64,000 nt of DNA from Salirhabdus sp. Marseille-P4669 (GCF_900240405.1 NZ_OEQK01000006.1:62001-126000); one strand, 5' to 3'; shown: positions 28,376-37,561, counted from the stretch's first letter. Numbers and translations are program-made. The notes: generated by a model from the sequence alone, not told the origin.

Positions 28376-30049
28376 CTAACCGATATTTCCAATCATCCAT
28401 AAGCGAATACTTAACTCTATTAAAAATACTTCATCCGGATTGTCTAAGGAACAGTCTGTTAGCTTTTCAATTTTTTTTAAGCGATAAAGAAGAGATTGTC
28501 GATGAAGATTTAGTTCCCGGGCAGTTTGACTAACGTTTCCTTTATTCCGACTATATGTTACAAAGGTATGCACTAAGTCAATCCCACGCTCTTTGTCATA
28601 TTCTAGCAAACTACTTAATGTTTGCTCTGTAATTTCCTTTAAGTCGTTACTCTCTGTTAAGGCCATCAATGCTCGATCTAATCTCGTATCCGAATACATA
28701 TGAATACGGCCAATCCCTTTTTGTCTTCTCCCAATCTCTAATGCTTTTTGAGCTTCTTGGTAGCTAATGTTAAACATCTGGGATCCTGCTGTTTTGCTTA
28801 TTCCCCAAGATACTACTAAATCCGGTATGAGTTGTTGAAGTCGAGTTCTAAATTGGGAGTAGAATTGATCTGTCATCTCTCGAACATTATCATGTTTTAC
28901 CTCTAAATAGACGATAAAATGATCTCGTTGAAAGGTGAATAGAAGATGTGCATCCAATGCCTTTCCGGAATAATAGATTTCATCCTCTATTCTTCGTGTA
29001 ATCGTTTGGGTCCATTGTTCAAAGGACGTCCCAATTGATTTCTTATGAAAAATTTCTCGTAAATTTTCTGGACATCCAATTAAACAAACAAAGGGCAAAT
29101 TTATTTGATAGTTTAATGTTTTAGCTCGGGAAAGCATTTCATCCCATGAGGTAAGCTTTTCTTTTGCTAAACTCCAGACAAAATCATCTCGCAATTTCAT
29201 TTCGGTCTCTACAATTGAATTTTCTTTTAAAAAGCTCAAAGCAATTGCTGTAACCCCATGCTCCAACAGCTGGATGGTCTTCTCCCCTTCTAAGCTTTCT
29301 AATTTCTCTTGATTAAAATCATCTACAAGTAAAAATCCTTGTACTTCACTAGCCGAATGTACTAAAAATTGCATCATGCTATTTTCCTTGCTATGGATAA
29401 CTTGTGCATTGGAAGCAGCCGTTAGGGAAACGCCATCATACACGGAATAAAACGGATCATAGTCGACAGATTTTAAGTAGTCATTCCAGGTATGAGTAAG
29501 CTTTTCTGCTTTTTTACTCTTTCCCTTTATTCGCCCCCTCATATCGGTTATAATAATTGGCTTCTCGATTGTCTGATAAAGGTAATCTGCGATATCAAAT
29601 AGGTCCCCATTTTGTAAAATAACATGGAGGAGCTCTTGTTGAATCTTTTCGTTTCTTTTTAAGATGCGCTCTTCTTCTCGTTTTAATGCTTGCATGACAA
29701 CCTGTACCACATCAGCAAATCGTACCTCCCAAGGCAAAACAATAATTGGAAATTGGTGATTCTCTGCCAATCTTTTTACCGTATGTGGAATTTCATGTAT
29801 GTAACGTCCAATTGCCATCGCTAGACCTGCTGCTTCGGAAGCAATAACTTCCTCCACAAATTGACAAAATACGTTTTCGTCATGACTACATCCAATACCT
29901 GTACTTAATACAAACTCATTTTTCCGCACAAAGTTTTCTACAGGAGTTTCCATTACGGAAACCCATTCCACAATTGATTCACTCAAACAATCTACACTCG
30001 TAACCAGTTTTCCTTCCCGAATCAATGGTAATTCCACTACCTCTTTCAT
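28376..30049 (-). CDS. PucR family transcriptional regulator
   Basis: The 557-residue protein has an N-terminal PucR/PurC-like sensor domain (about 5-120), a GGDEF-like/CdaR middle, and a C-terminal HTH_30 domain (NKGNVSQTARELNLHRQSLL, about 510-530). PucR-type proteins activate catabolic genes on sensing a metabolite. The ATG at 30049 (MKEVVELPL) is the likely start; a TTG four codons upstream behind GGAGGGGG is also possible. It is divergent from the five-gene catabolic cluster starting at 30257 and is its obvious regulator. A TTATAAGG palindrome lies in the shared promoter region. Confidence 0.88.
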   Translation of the reverse strand: MKEVVELPLIREGKLVTSVDCLSESIVEWVSVMETPVENFVRKNEFVLSTGIGCSHDENVFCQFVEEVIASEAAGLAMAIGRYIHEIPHTVKRLAENHQFPIIVLPWEVRFADVVQVVMQALKREEERILKRNEKIQQELLHVILQNGDLFDIADYLYQTIEKPIIITDMRGRIKGKSKKAEKLTHTWNDYLKSVDYDPFYSVYDGVSLTAASNAQVIHSKENSMMQFLVHSASEVQGFLLVDDFNQEKLESLEGEKTIQLLEHGVTAIALSFLKENSIVETEMKLRDDFVWSLAKEKLTSWDEMLSRAKTLNYQINLPFVCLIGCPENLREIFHKKSIGTSFEQWTQTITRRIEDEIYYSGKALDAHLLFTFQRDHFIVYLEVKHDNVREMTDQFYSQFRTRLQQLIPDLVVSWGISKTAGSQMFNISYQEAQKALEIGRRQKGIGRIHMYSDTRLDRALMALTESNDLKEITEQTLSSLLEYDKERGIDLVHTFVTYSRNKGNVSQTARELNLHRQSLLYRLKKIEKLTDCSLDNPDEVFLIELSIRLWMIGNIG

Positions 30050-30190
30050 CGTTAACCTCAAGTAAGAACCCCCTCCAATCCTGGTCCATTGGAATTTTTC
30101 AAACAAACAATTAAAAACTGTTTAAAGACTTGAGAAAAATTTCATACATTTTTACGAATATTCAATAAATTAATTTTACCATAGTATAAA

Positions 30191-30200
30191 CCTTATAAGG
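30191..30200. promoter_or_regulatory. Palindrome in the PucR/PLP-enzyme divergent promoter region
   Basis: CCTTATAAGG is a perfect 10-bp palindrome, nested in TTACC-N-GGTAA flanks (30177-30204). It lies about 55 bp upstream of the PLP enzyme start and is a candidate site for the divergent PucR protein. This is position-based inference only. Confidence 0.3.
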
Positions 30201-30256
30201 TAACCATACGAAAAAGCGTGTGGAATGATGCCTACTTAAACAAAACGAGGAGGTCG

Positions 30257-31459
30257 ATGTTGTTGTCAAAAAATCAGGAAGTGACAAAAGCAACAAAAAC
30301 AGTATGGTCTGGTGAAAAAGAATTTTTATCTCATGGAGCAACGCAAGTACCTACCGTATTTAGTGTTGGTTATGGGTACGAGGATTTAGATCATTGGTTA
30401 GATGTTGCATTAGGAAAAGAAAAAGGACACATCTATGGAAGAATGTCAAATCCGACTGTACAATCATTTGAAGAAAAAGTAAAAGCATTAGAAGATGCGG
30501 AAAAATGTGTTAGTTTTTCAACTGGAATGGCAGCAATAAGCAATACGTTATATACCTTCCTCCAACCAGGAGATCGTATTGTAACCATTAAAGATACGTA
30601 TGGTGGAACCAATAAAATATTTTTAGAGTTCTTACCGAAGCTTCATGTTGATGTAGAATTATGCGATACAACTGATCATGAAGCATTAGAACGAGAAGTT
30701 GAGAAAGGCTGCAAATTTCTTTATTTAGAAACACCGACAAACCCAACGTTAAAAGTAGTAGATTTAGTACGAATGATCAAAAAAGCAAAGGAGGTTGGAG
30801 CCCTCGTAGTTGTGGATAACACGTTCGCAACTCCAATCAATCAAAATCCATTACAACTAGGTGCTGACCTTGTTATCCATAGCGCAACCAAATACTTAGG
30901 GGGACACGCAGACGCATTAGGTGGAGTTGTTTGTGGTAGTGAAGAATTGGTTAACCAAGTGTTTCATTATAGAGAAATAAATGGGGCAACATTACAGCCA
31001 ATGAGCGCATATTTACTGTTGCGTGGGATGAAGACGTTAGATTTAAGAGTACAAAAGCAAAATGAAAATGCATTGAAGGTTGCAACGTATTTAGAACAAC
31101 ATCCGGAGGTTTCCAATGTCTATTATCCTGGCCTTGTGAGTAATGAAGGTCATGACATTGCAAAAAAACAAATGAGAGGTTTTGGCGGGATGTTGAGCTT
31201 TACCTTAACAGGTGGAGTCGATGCCGTAAAAGAATTCCTACCAAAACTAACATATGCACATAGAGCAGCAAACTTAGGAGCTGTAGAAACAACTGTAGGA
31301 CCACCAAGAACGACAAGTCATGTTGAAAATACACCTGAAGAAAGAAAAGCAATGGGAATCTCCGAGGGGCTCATTAGATATTCAGCAGGGATTGAAGATG
31401 CAGATGATTTGATAGCCGACCTAGAGCAAGCATTTTCTTATATAACGGTTAAGGCGTAA
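30257..31459 (+). CDS. Cys/Met-metabolism PLP enzyme (gamma-lyase/synthase-like)
   Basis: The 400-residue enzyme belongs to the cystathionine gamma-synthase/gamma-lyase/methionine gamma-lyase family. The PLP Lys lies in SATKYLGGHAD; the phosphate site is STGMAAIS, and the YGR motif (HIYGRMSNPTVQSFE) is present. The ATG at 30257 follows GAGGAGG. The exact reaction is not readable: gamma-elimination, beta-elimination or replacement are all possible. It leads a cluster with an M20 deacetylase, homoserine dehydrogenase, aldehyde dehydrogenase and M24 hydrolase, so a role in a four-carbon amino acid route (homoserine, diaminobutyrate) is likely rather than ordinary methionine synthesis. Confidence 0.85.
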   Translation: MLLSKNQEVTKATKTVWSGEKEFLSHGATQVPTVFSVGYGYEDLDHWLDVALGKEKGHIYGRMSNPTVQSFEEKVKALEDAEKCVSFSTGMAAISNTLYTFLQPGDRIVTIKDTYGGTNKIFLEFLPKLHVDVELCDTTDHEALEREVEKGCKFLYLETPTNPTLKVVDLVRMIKKAKEVGALVVVDNTFATPINQNPLQLGADLVIHSATKYLGGHADALGGVVCGSEELVNQVFHYREINGATLQPMSAYLLLRGMKTLDLRVQKQNENALKVATYLEQHPEVSNVYYPGLVSNEGHDIAKKQMRGFGGMLSFTLTGGVDAVKEFLPKLTYAHRAANLGAVETTVGPPRTTSHVENTPEERKAMGISEGLIRYSAGIEDADDLIADLEQAFSYITVKA

Positions 31460-31496
31460 TGTAATTTACTCGACGTCAAAGGGGGTGAGGGATGAA

Positions 31497-32744
31497 GTGT
31501 CCTTTTTAGAACAGGCCATAGAGATAAAAAAAGAACTCATTCGATCAAGACGACAATTGCACCAATATCCAGAGTTAAGTTTTAAAGAATTTGAGACTAC
31601 TGCATTTCTTGTGAAAAAATTACAGGCTATAAAAGGCATGATAGTGTTAACTGGAGTAGAGCGTGTAGGCTTACCAACTGGTGTGATTGGAATATTGTCC
31701 TCTGGAAACGGTCCAACAATCGCCGTCCGAGCGGATATAGATGCGCTACCAATAACAGAAGAAAACCATACAAATTATACATCGAAAAACAACGGGGTTA
31801 TGCATGCATGTGGGCATGACGCTCATACTTCCATCTTACTCGGAACTGCCACATTGCTTGCTGAGAAAATGAGAAAAAAGGAACTTTCAGGCACGATAAA
31901 ATTTATCTTTCAACCTGCAGAAGAGGATATAGATGTTTCTGGATTAACAGGATCGCCACACCTTATCCAAGCAGGTGTCTTAAACGATGTGGATGTTGCA
32001 CTTGCACTTCACGTCAATCCTGAGCAACCAGTTGGTGAAGTTTTAGTCAATAGCGGATATAGTATGGCAAGCGTTGATACGTTTAAAGCAACTATTCAAG
32101 CATCTGGTGGGCATGCAGCGTATCCTCATCTAGCAACAGACCCCATTTGGATGTTAGGAAACCTACTTCAAGCCATTCAAGGTATTGTAGCACGTAAAAT
32201 TTCTCCTTTAGAACCATCCGTCCTTAGTGTGACACATGTAGAAACGACACCCTCCTTTAATGTAATTCCAAACGAAGTAACACTACAAGGTACAATTCGA
32301 AGCTATAACCCAGACATTCGTATTAAACTACAGGAAGAATTAAGGAATACATGTCATCTAATCTCAGTCTTAGGTGGAGAATATAAGCTTGAGATTAATC
32401 AGGGTGAACCTGTGTTATACAATCATCCGGTAGTAATCTATTGGTTGACGGAGACCATATCGGATCTATTACCAAATTTCAAAATAAATATTGGTCCTTA
32501 TGGATTAGGGGGAGAGGATTTTAGCCATATGCTTGAAAAAGTTCCAGGGGCTATGTTCTTTCTTGGTGCAAAAGTAGACGAACGGGAAAACGGGGGATTA
32601 CACATGCCACAGTTTGATGTAAATGAGGAAGCACTTGTGTATGGAGCTGCGATAATGGCAGAAACTGTTACGCGATACTTAAACGGCAACTATACATTAT
32701 CCCTTGAAAAAGAAGAGAAAGGAGCTGACATGCATGGCACATAA
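31497..32744 (+). CDS. M20 family amidohydrolase/deacetylase
   Basis: The 415-residue protein is an M20D-type metal hydrolase (IAA-amino acid hydrolase, aminoacylase, N-acetyl-amino acid deacetylase group). Zinc ligands are in MHACGHDAHTS and the catalytic Glu pair in FQPAEED. The later GEDFSHML also fits. The GTG at 31497 is chosen because AAGGGGGTGA lies 8 nt before it; an upstream GTG at 31485 overlaps that site. It overlaps the next gene by 11 nt. In this cluster it could remove an acetyl group from N-acetyl-diaminobutyrate or another N-acyl amino acid; substrate is inferred from neighbours only. Confidence 0.85.
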   Translation: MSFLEQAIEIKKELIRSRRQLHQYPELSFKEFETTAFLVKKLQAIKGMIVLTGVERVGLPTGVIGILSSGNGPTIAVRADIDALPITEENHTNYTSKNNGVMHACGHDAHTSILLGTATLLAEKMRKKELSGTIKFIFQPAEEDIDVSGLTGSPHLIQAGVLNDVDVALALHVNPEQPVGEVLVNSGYSMASVDTFKATIQASGGHAAYPHLATDPIWMLGNLLQAIQGIVARKISPLEPSVLSVTHVETTPSFNVIPNEVTLQGTIRSYNPDIRIKLQEELRNTCHLISVLGGEYKLEINQGEPVLYNHPVVIYWLTETISDLLPNFKINIGPYGLGGEDFSHMLEKVPGAMFFLGAKVDERENGGLHMPQFDVNEEALVYGAAIMAETVTRYLNGNYTLSLEKEEKGADMHGT

Positions 32745-33810
32745 AGTAGCTTTTATTGGATTTGGCGGAGTCGGCCAAGGTTTAATGGAAATTTTACGCA
32801 CAAAAAAGGAAAATCTAAAACGCTCACTAGGCTTAGAAATCGAGGTAGTTTCTATTTGTGATTTGATAAAAGGATCCATTCATCACCCAGACGGATTGGA
32901 TATAGAGAAAGTTGCAAAGGTTATGCAAACAACAGGACAATTAGAAGATTATCCCGAAGTAGATGGGCTCATAAGAGGATGGGATAGCTTAACAACCATT
33001 GAACATACAAACGCAGATACCATTATTGAAATTACGTATACAGATGTTCATACTGGTCAACCAGCGATTGATCATTGTCGAGCAGCATTTCAAAACGGCA
33101 AAAACGTTGTCATGAGTAATAAAGGTCCTGTTGCTGTTGCTTATCATGAACTCTCCGAACTAGCAAAGGAGGCTGGAGTTGCTTGGGGCTTTGAAGGCAC
33201 CGTTATGAGTGGGACTCCCGCTTTACGTATGCCTTTAGTGTCACTTACAGGAAATGAGATAACGGAAATCAAAGGCATCTTAAACGGGACGACGAACTTC
33301 ATTCTAACGGAGATGGAAAAAGGAATCTCCTATGAAGAAGCCTTAAAGCAGGCTCAACAACTAGGATATGCCGAAGCAGACCCGACCAGTGATGTGGAAG
33401 GCTATGATGCATTGTACAAAGTTGTTATATTAGCAAATGTCCTAATGGGAGTACCATTAAAAAAGGAAGATGTTATTTGTAAAGGAATCACCCACCTTAC
33501 GCTTCAGGATATAGAAGAAGCAAAGCTTGCGAACAAACGTTATAAAATGCTAGGAAAAATTAAAAAGAGTGGCGATCATGTTGTTGCATCGGTTCAACCA
33601 GAAAAGCTCGATCTTTCTGACCCATTAGCTGGTGTAAGCGGTGCTACAAATGCCATCACGTATGAATGCGATTTATCAGGTCCTATTACGTTACTTGGTG
33701 CTGGGGCTGGGATTATGGAAACAGGCTTTGCCTTACTCATCGACATTATTAATATTGACCGAAACGTTATTCATGCAAAACAAAATAGCGCTTTAAATGT
33801 GACCACATAG
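32734..33810 (+). CDS. Homoserine dehydrogenase (catabolic context)
   Basis: The 358-residue protein has an N-terminal Rossmann domain (GFGGVGQGLMEIL) and the homoserine dehydrogenase catalytic domain with GILNGTTNFILTEME and AEADPTSDVEGYDA, which carries the catalytic acid/Lys region. It lacks the C-terminal ACT domain of the biosynthetic hom in Bacillus, so it should escape threonine feedback. The ATG at 32734 follows AAAGGAG and lies inside the end of the M20 gene. In this setting it may run toward aspartate semialdehyde, with the next enzyme oxidising it; direction is inference. Confidence 0.85.
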   Translation: MAHKVAFIGFGGVGQGLMEILRTKKENLKRSLGLEIEVVSICDLIKGSIHHPDGLDIEKVAKVMQTTGQLEDYPEVDGLIRGWDSLTTIEHTNADTIIEITYTDVHTGQPAIDHCRAAFQNGKNVVMSNKGPVAVAYHELSELAKEAGVAWGFEGTVMSGTPALRMPLVSLTGNEITEIKGILNGTTNFILTEMEKGISYEEALKQAQQLGYAEADPTSDVEGYDALYKVVILANVLMGVPLKKEDVICKGITHLTLQDIEEAKLANKRYKMLGKIKKSGDHVVASVQPEKLDLSDPLAGVSGATNAITYECDLSGPITLLGAGAGIMETGFALLIDIINIDRNVIHAKQNSALNVTT

Positions 33811-33827
33811 AGAAGGGAGTGTTTAAA

Positions 33828-35264
33828 ATGAAGACCTCAGTCGAACAGGTAAAAATGTGTGTAGGCGGCGAATGGATAACGAGTAAAGAGCATATTGAAG
33901 TAATTGACCCGCAAAACAACGAAATCATCGCAAGTGTCCCTAAGGCAACAAAAGAAGATGTTCTCCACGCAATCGAAGAAGGTAAGACGGGTGCAGAAAT
34001 AGCAGCCAGCTTATCGGTTCATGTGCGGATGAGTATTTTACAAAAAGCTGCACGTATACTAGATGAGGAAAAAGAAGAATTTGCGATCACAATCGCTAGA
34101 GAAGGTAGTAAAACCATTAAAGAGGCAACAAATGAAGTAAAACGGGCAATTGAAACATTAACAATTAGTGCGGAAGAAGCACGACGTATAAGCGGAGAAA
34201 CACTTGCCTTCGATCAACGTCCTGGAAGTGAAAAACGTATAGGCTACTATTATCGTTTTCCAATCGGTTTAATTGCGGCCATCACACCGTTTAACGATCC
34301 TCTTAATTTAGTAGCACATAAAGTTGGTCCAGCAATCGCCAGCGGCAATGCGATTATTGTAAAGCCCGCTACTACTACACCTTTAAGTGCGTTAAAACTA
34401 GCTAGTGTATTGGAGAAAGCGGGTCTTCCCAAAAAAATATTGAGCGTTGTGACAGGGCGAGGAAGTGAAATTGGAAGTGTGCTCGCAGCTCATGAAGCTA
34501 TACGTATGATTTCCTTCACAGGTGGAGTAGAAACAGGACGAAAGCTTGCAAGAAAAGCTGGAATTAAAAAGCTAGGTATGGAATTAGGATCGAACTCCCC
34601 TACTATTGTACTAAAGGATGCGAATATAGATTTAGCAGTGGAGTCAACTGTTTCAGGTTCCTTTTCCGCCGCAGGTCAAAATTGTATTGGTGTACAACGG
34701 ATTTATATAGAAAAAGAGATTTATGAACGGTTTAAAACCCAATTTGTGGCTCGAACAAATGACTATAAGATTGGCAATAAGCTATCTCCTTCTACTGATA
34801 TGGGCCCCCTTATAACCGAAAAAGAAGCAATCCGAGTAGAAAGTTGGGTTGAGGAAGCAATTGAAAATGGTGCAGAACTTCTATGTGGTGGTAAACGGAA
34901 CGGCGCATTCTATGAACCTACCGTTTTAGAAAAAGTACCAGAAAACTGTCGATTAGCGTATGAAGAGATTTTTGGTCCAGTTGTTACACTGTACGCTGTA
35001 GAAAACCTAGATGAGGCAATTGCTGCTGCAAATAATGTAGATTATGGTTTACAAGCTGGAATTTTCACGAAAAATATCGAACACGCGCATAAGGCTATTC
35101 ATAAGCTAAATGTAGGCGGAATTATGATTAATGACAGTAGTGATTACCGGATGGACGCCATGCCTTTTGGTGGAGTAAAAAATTCAGGACTCGGACGCGA
35201 AGGCATACAATTTACCATACAAGAAATGACAGAGCCCAAGGTAGTATGCTTTAACCTTAAATGA
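33828..35264 (+). CDS. NAD(P)-dependent aldehyde dehydrogenase
   Basis: The 478-residue enzyme has the ALDH features: catalytic Cys in AAGQNCIGVQ, catalytic Glu in MELGSNSP, cofactor Gly motif FTGGVETG, and GLGREG near the C-terminus. Substrate is not certain. It resembles the GapN/phosphonoacetaldehyde dehydrogenase branch by eye. Next to a homoserine dehydrogenase, aspartate or succinate semialdehyde is a good guess. The ATG follows AAGGGAG, 17 bp after the upstream gene. Confidence 0.88.
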   Translation: MKTSVEQVKMCVGGEWITSKEHIEVIDPQNNEIIASVPKATKEDVLHAIEEGKTGAEIAASLSVHVRMSILQKAARILDEEKEEFAITIAREGSKTIKEATNEVKRAIETLTISAEEARRISGETLAFDQRPGSEKRIGYYYRFPIGLIAAITPFNDPLNLVAHKVGPAIASGNAIIVKPATTTPLSALKLASVLEKAGLPKKILSVVTGRGSEIGSVLAAHEAIRMISFTGGVETGRKLARKAGIKKLGMELGSNSPTIVLKDANIDLAVESTVSGSFSAAGQNCIGVQRIYIEKEIYERFKTQFVARTNDYKIGNKLSPSTDMGPLITEKEAIRVESWVEEAIENGAELLCGGKRNGAFYEPTVLEKVPENCRLAYEEIFGPVVTLYAVENLDEAIAAANNVDYGLQAGIFTKNIEHAHKAIHKLNVGGIMINDSSDYRMDAMPFGGVKNSGLGREGIQFTIQEMTEPKVVCFNLK

Positions 35265-35339
35265 TATTTTTGATGTTAGATCATGGCAATTGGCAATTAT
35301 TTCGGTTGATATAATAACCGACGTACTGTTCTCCCTCAA

Positions 35340-35369
35340 CTAATTGATGTTGAGTGCTTAAAAGCGCTG
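35340..35369. repeat. Dispersed repeat, copy 1
   Basis: CTAATTGATGTTGAGTGCTTAAAAGCGCTG is closely matched at 49235-49263 in this window (about three mismatches and one gap). Both copies are in noncoding DNA. Confidence 0.6.
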
Positions 35370-35409
35370 TGTTGGTCGACATTTGATTGATTGGGGTTGT
35401 TTATGAACT

Positions 35410-35511
35410 CGGAATCCGGTGAATGAGCTAAAATCGGGCACATAGGATTGTCTAGGATCCCGAATACCAGAAAATTTGTAAAAACCGGGCACATAGCAAT
35501 AGTATTTGAAT
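35410..35511. repeat. Two degenerate 51-bp direct repeats
   Basis: Two units begin near CGGAATCC/CCGAATAC and share an exact CGGGCACATAG core (35435-35445 and 35486-35496), 51 bp apart. A third unit starts at 35512 and fades. The 466-bp gap 35265-35730 inside the catabolic cluster holds these repeats and no gene that I can support. Confidence 0.6.
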
Positions 35512-35525
35512 CCGAAAACCCTATT

Positions 35526-35575
35526 AACATAAATACACGGAGGCTCCTGCGGAAAGCGGAGTCAATTTCCGTGGC
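35526..35575. repeat. GGAGGCTCCTGCGG-type dispersed element
   Basis: ATACACGGAGGCTCCTGCGG and a following CAATTTCCGTGG form an imperfect palindrome similar to the right end of the element at 21.4-21.5 kb. Such sequences recur in Bacillaceae intergenic DNA. Confidence 0.45.
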
Positions 35576-35730
35576 GTATGCCATTTACTATTTCAGATTT
35601 TTTATCATTACCTACAATCTTAAAGACGAAAAAAGTGCTGAAGTGAACCTAGTGATACATGATTCAATCTATCCTTCTACAACTCAACTAATAAACCAAA
35701 TTATATTCACCTCTCGCGAAAGGATGTGAA

Positions 35731-36954
35731 GTGAACGTGTTTGCTCTAGAAGAATATAAAGAAAGAGTAACGAAAACAAAACAAAAAATGAATGAACAAG
35801 GACTTGAAGTACTATTACTCGTTAACCCTTCAAACATGAATTATTTAAGCGGATACGATGCTTGGAGCTTTTATGTTCATCAATTGCTTGTCGTCATTAT
35901 TGATGAAGAGCAACCAATATGGATAGGTAGAGAAATGGATGCAAACAGCGCAAAAATCTCAACCTGGATGAATGATTTAAATATCATCGCTTATCCTGAT
36001 GATTACATTCAATCGGATAGCAAACATCCAATGGAATTTGTTGCTAATATTTTAACGGAAATTGGTCAAGGGAATCGAGTCATTGGAGTAGAAATGGAAA
36101 CCCATTTTTCAAGTGCTCTTTCCTACCAAAAACTCGTGCAAGCATTACCAAACGCAACCTTTAAAGACGCAGGTCAATTAGTAAACTGGGTCCGTAATAT
36201 TAAATCTCCTCAGGAAATTGAATATATGAAAAAGGCAGGTAAACTTGCAGAGCTAGCTATGCAAAAGGCATATGACATAACAGATATAGGTATAAGAGAA
36301 TGTGACGTTGCAGCAAATATTTATTTTGCACAAATTAGTGGAACCCCAGAGTTCGGTGGTGACTATCCGGCTATTGTGCCAATGATGCCTTCAGGAAGAA
36401 AAACATCTGCTCCTCATTTCACTTGGACAGATGATCAATATAATGCTAACGATCCGGTTATTTTTGAGTTAGCTGGATGCTACAAACGATATCATTCACC
36501 GTTAGCCCGAACAATGGTAATTGGAGAACCTAATGATAAAATGATTGATACTGCTAAAGTTGTCATAGAAGGATTAAATAATACACTAGCATTTATTAAG
36601 CCAGGTGTAACAGCTGAAGAAATTGAAGCAGTATGGCAGACTTCTATTGCAAAGTATGGATACCATAAACCTTCTCGGCTTGGTTATTCTGTTGGATTAA
36701 GCTATCCTCCAGATTGGGGAGAACATACAATTAGTATTCGACATGGTGATAAGACTGTGATTCAACCAAATATGACATTACACATTATCCCTGGTCTATG
36801 GTTCGATCAATACGGTGTGGAAATAAGTGAAGCCATTTGCGTTACGGAGCATGGATGTGAAACATTAGCAAATTTCCCAAGGAATTTATTCATTAAAAAA
36901 AGCGCACCTAAACTGTATGTCAACGGAACAAGTACTTTACCAAAAGATAAATAA
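35731..36954 (+). CDS. M24 family hydrolase, ectoine hydrolase (DoeA/EutD)-like
   Basis: The 407-residue protein has the creatinase/prolidase fold: an N-terminal creatinase domain (about 10-150) and an M24 pita-bread domain. The ELAGCYKRYHSPLART and SYPPDWGEHTIS segments resemble ectoine hydrolase (DoeA/EutD), which opens the ectoine ring to N-acetyl-diaminobutyrate. The usual M24 metal ligands (D, D, H, E, E) are partly replaced, as in that subfamily: the VFELAGCY region lacks the DxG...D pattern. A GTG at 35731 follows AAAGGATGTGA. It is the last gene of the cluster, 466 bp after the aldehyde dehydrogenase, so it may have its own promoter. Confidence 0.75.
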   Translation: MNVFALEEYKERVTKTKQKMNEQGLEVLLLVNPSNMNYLSGYDAWSFYVHQLLVVIIDEEQPIWIGREMDANSAKISTWMNDLNIIAYPDDYIQSDSKHPMEFVANILTEIGQGNRVIGVEMETHFSSALSYQKLVQALPNATFKDAGQLVNWVRNIKSPQEIEYMKKAGKLAELAMQKAYDITDIGIRECDVAANIYFAQISGTPEFGGDYPAIVPMMPSGRKTSAPHFTWTDDQYNANDPVIFELAGCYKRYHSPLARTMVIGEPNDKMIDTAKVVIEGLNNTLAFIKPGVTAEEIEAVWQTSIAKYGYHKPSRLGYSVGLSYPPDWGEHTISIRHGDKTVIQPNMTLHIIPGLWFDQYGVEISEAICVTEHGCETLANFPRNLFIKKSAPKLYVNGTSTLPKDK

Positions 36955-36961
36955 ATCTATC

Positions 36962-36998
36962 AAGCCGAAAATGGAGGCGGAAATTCCACTTTCGGCTT
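36962..36998 (+). terminator. Terminator-like hairpin after the M24 gene
   Basis: AAGCCGAAA and TTTCGGCTT pair with an inner TGG/CCA. No long T-run follows (ATCATTTGC). Confidence 0.5.
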
Positions 36999-37561
36999 AT
37001 CATTTGCTCACTTCCAATTCCTCCACACAATGGAATTACGTCACTTTTTTCATCAACTTACTTATACTAAACAGCAAGATAATATATATTTGACGAAACC
37101 ATTTTATCTAAAGATCTCTCCTTTTAAAAACATAGAAAAAATGAAAAGCAGCATTTCAACCTATTTTTATGTCTAATCTATGAGAGAATAGATGCATATT
37201 TTCTAGATAATCTAGTATCTAGTAAGGTATCGAATCTAAGAGTATAGGACATATTTTTCATTTTTCTAAATGTAGCACAATACTAATCTAATAATTAACT
37301 TAAAATTTAGAAAAATTAACATAAAAGAACTAAAAAATCCAGGAAAATTTAACCAATGACTAATATTGCCGACACTACTAACCTACCAATTTTCACTAGA
37401 GTAAATATTTTTCGTCATAAACTGACACATTCCCCTCTTTATTCCTTATATAGTTAACCATAACTTCACGGAATAACATTATATCAACATACAAACGAAA
37501 GGAGGCTTGGTGTAATTCACCTTAGAATATGCACATCTAATATTCGAGGGGAGGAATTAAC
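36999..37561. other. Long AT-rich upstream region of the protease gene
   Basis: No gene is visible in this 560-bp stretch. It contains three TCTAG units at 37202-37222 and a possible promoter near 37422-37455 (CTGACA, TTATAT at 18 bp). The size suggests a long leader or regulatory region for the protease. A STAB-SD-like site lies near its end. Confidence 0.45.
37497..37505 (+). promoter_or_regulatory. STAB-SD-like mRNA stabiliser motif
   Basis: GAAAGGAGG lies 57 nt before the protease start and is not followed by a usable gene. It is followed by a small GGTG/CACC hairpin. This matches the STAB-SD motif of the cry3A leader, where a stalled ribosome protects the mRNA 5' end. The true ribosome site, GAGGGGAGG, is at 37546-37554. 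Confidence 0.4.

Noticed and set aside
35448-35729. 93-codon plus-strand frame between ALDH and M24 genes
   Set aside because: It runs through the 51-bp repeats and the dispersed element, has no ribosome site and no recognisable protein features.
37507-37515. TTG GTG TAA minimal ORF after GAAAGGAGG
   Set aside because: The spacing to the codons is too short for translation start; the ribosome site is more simply a STAB-SD.
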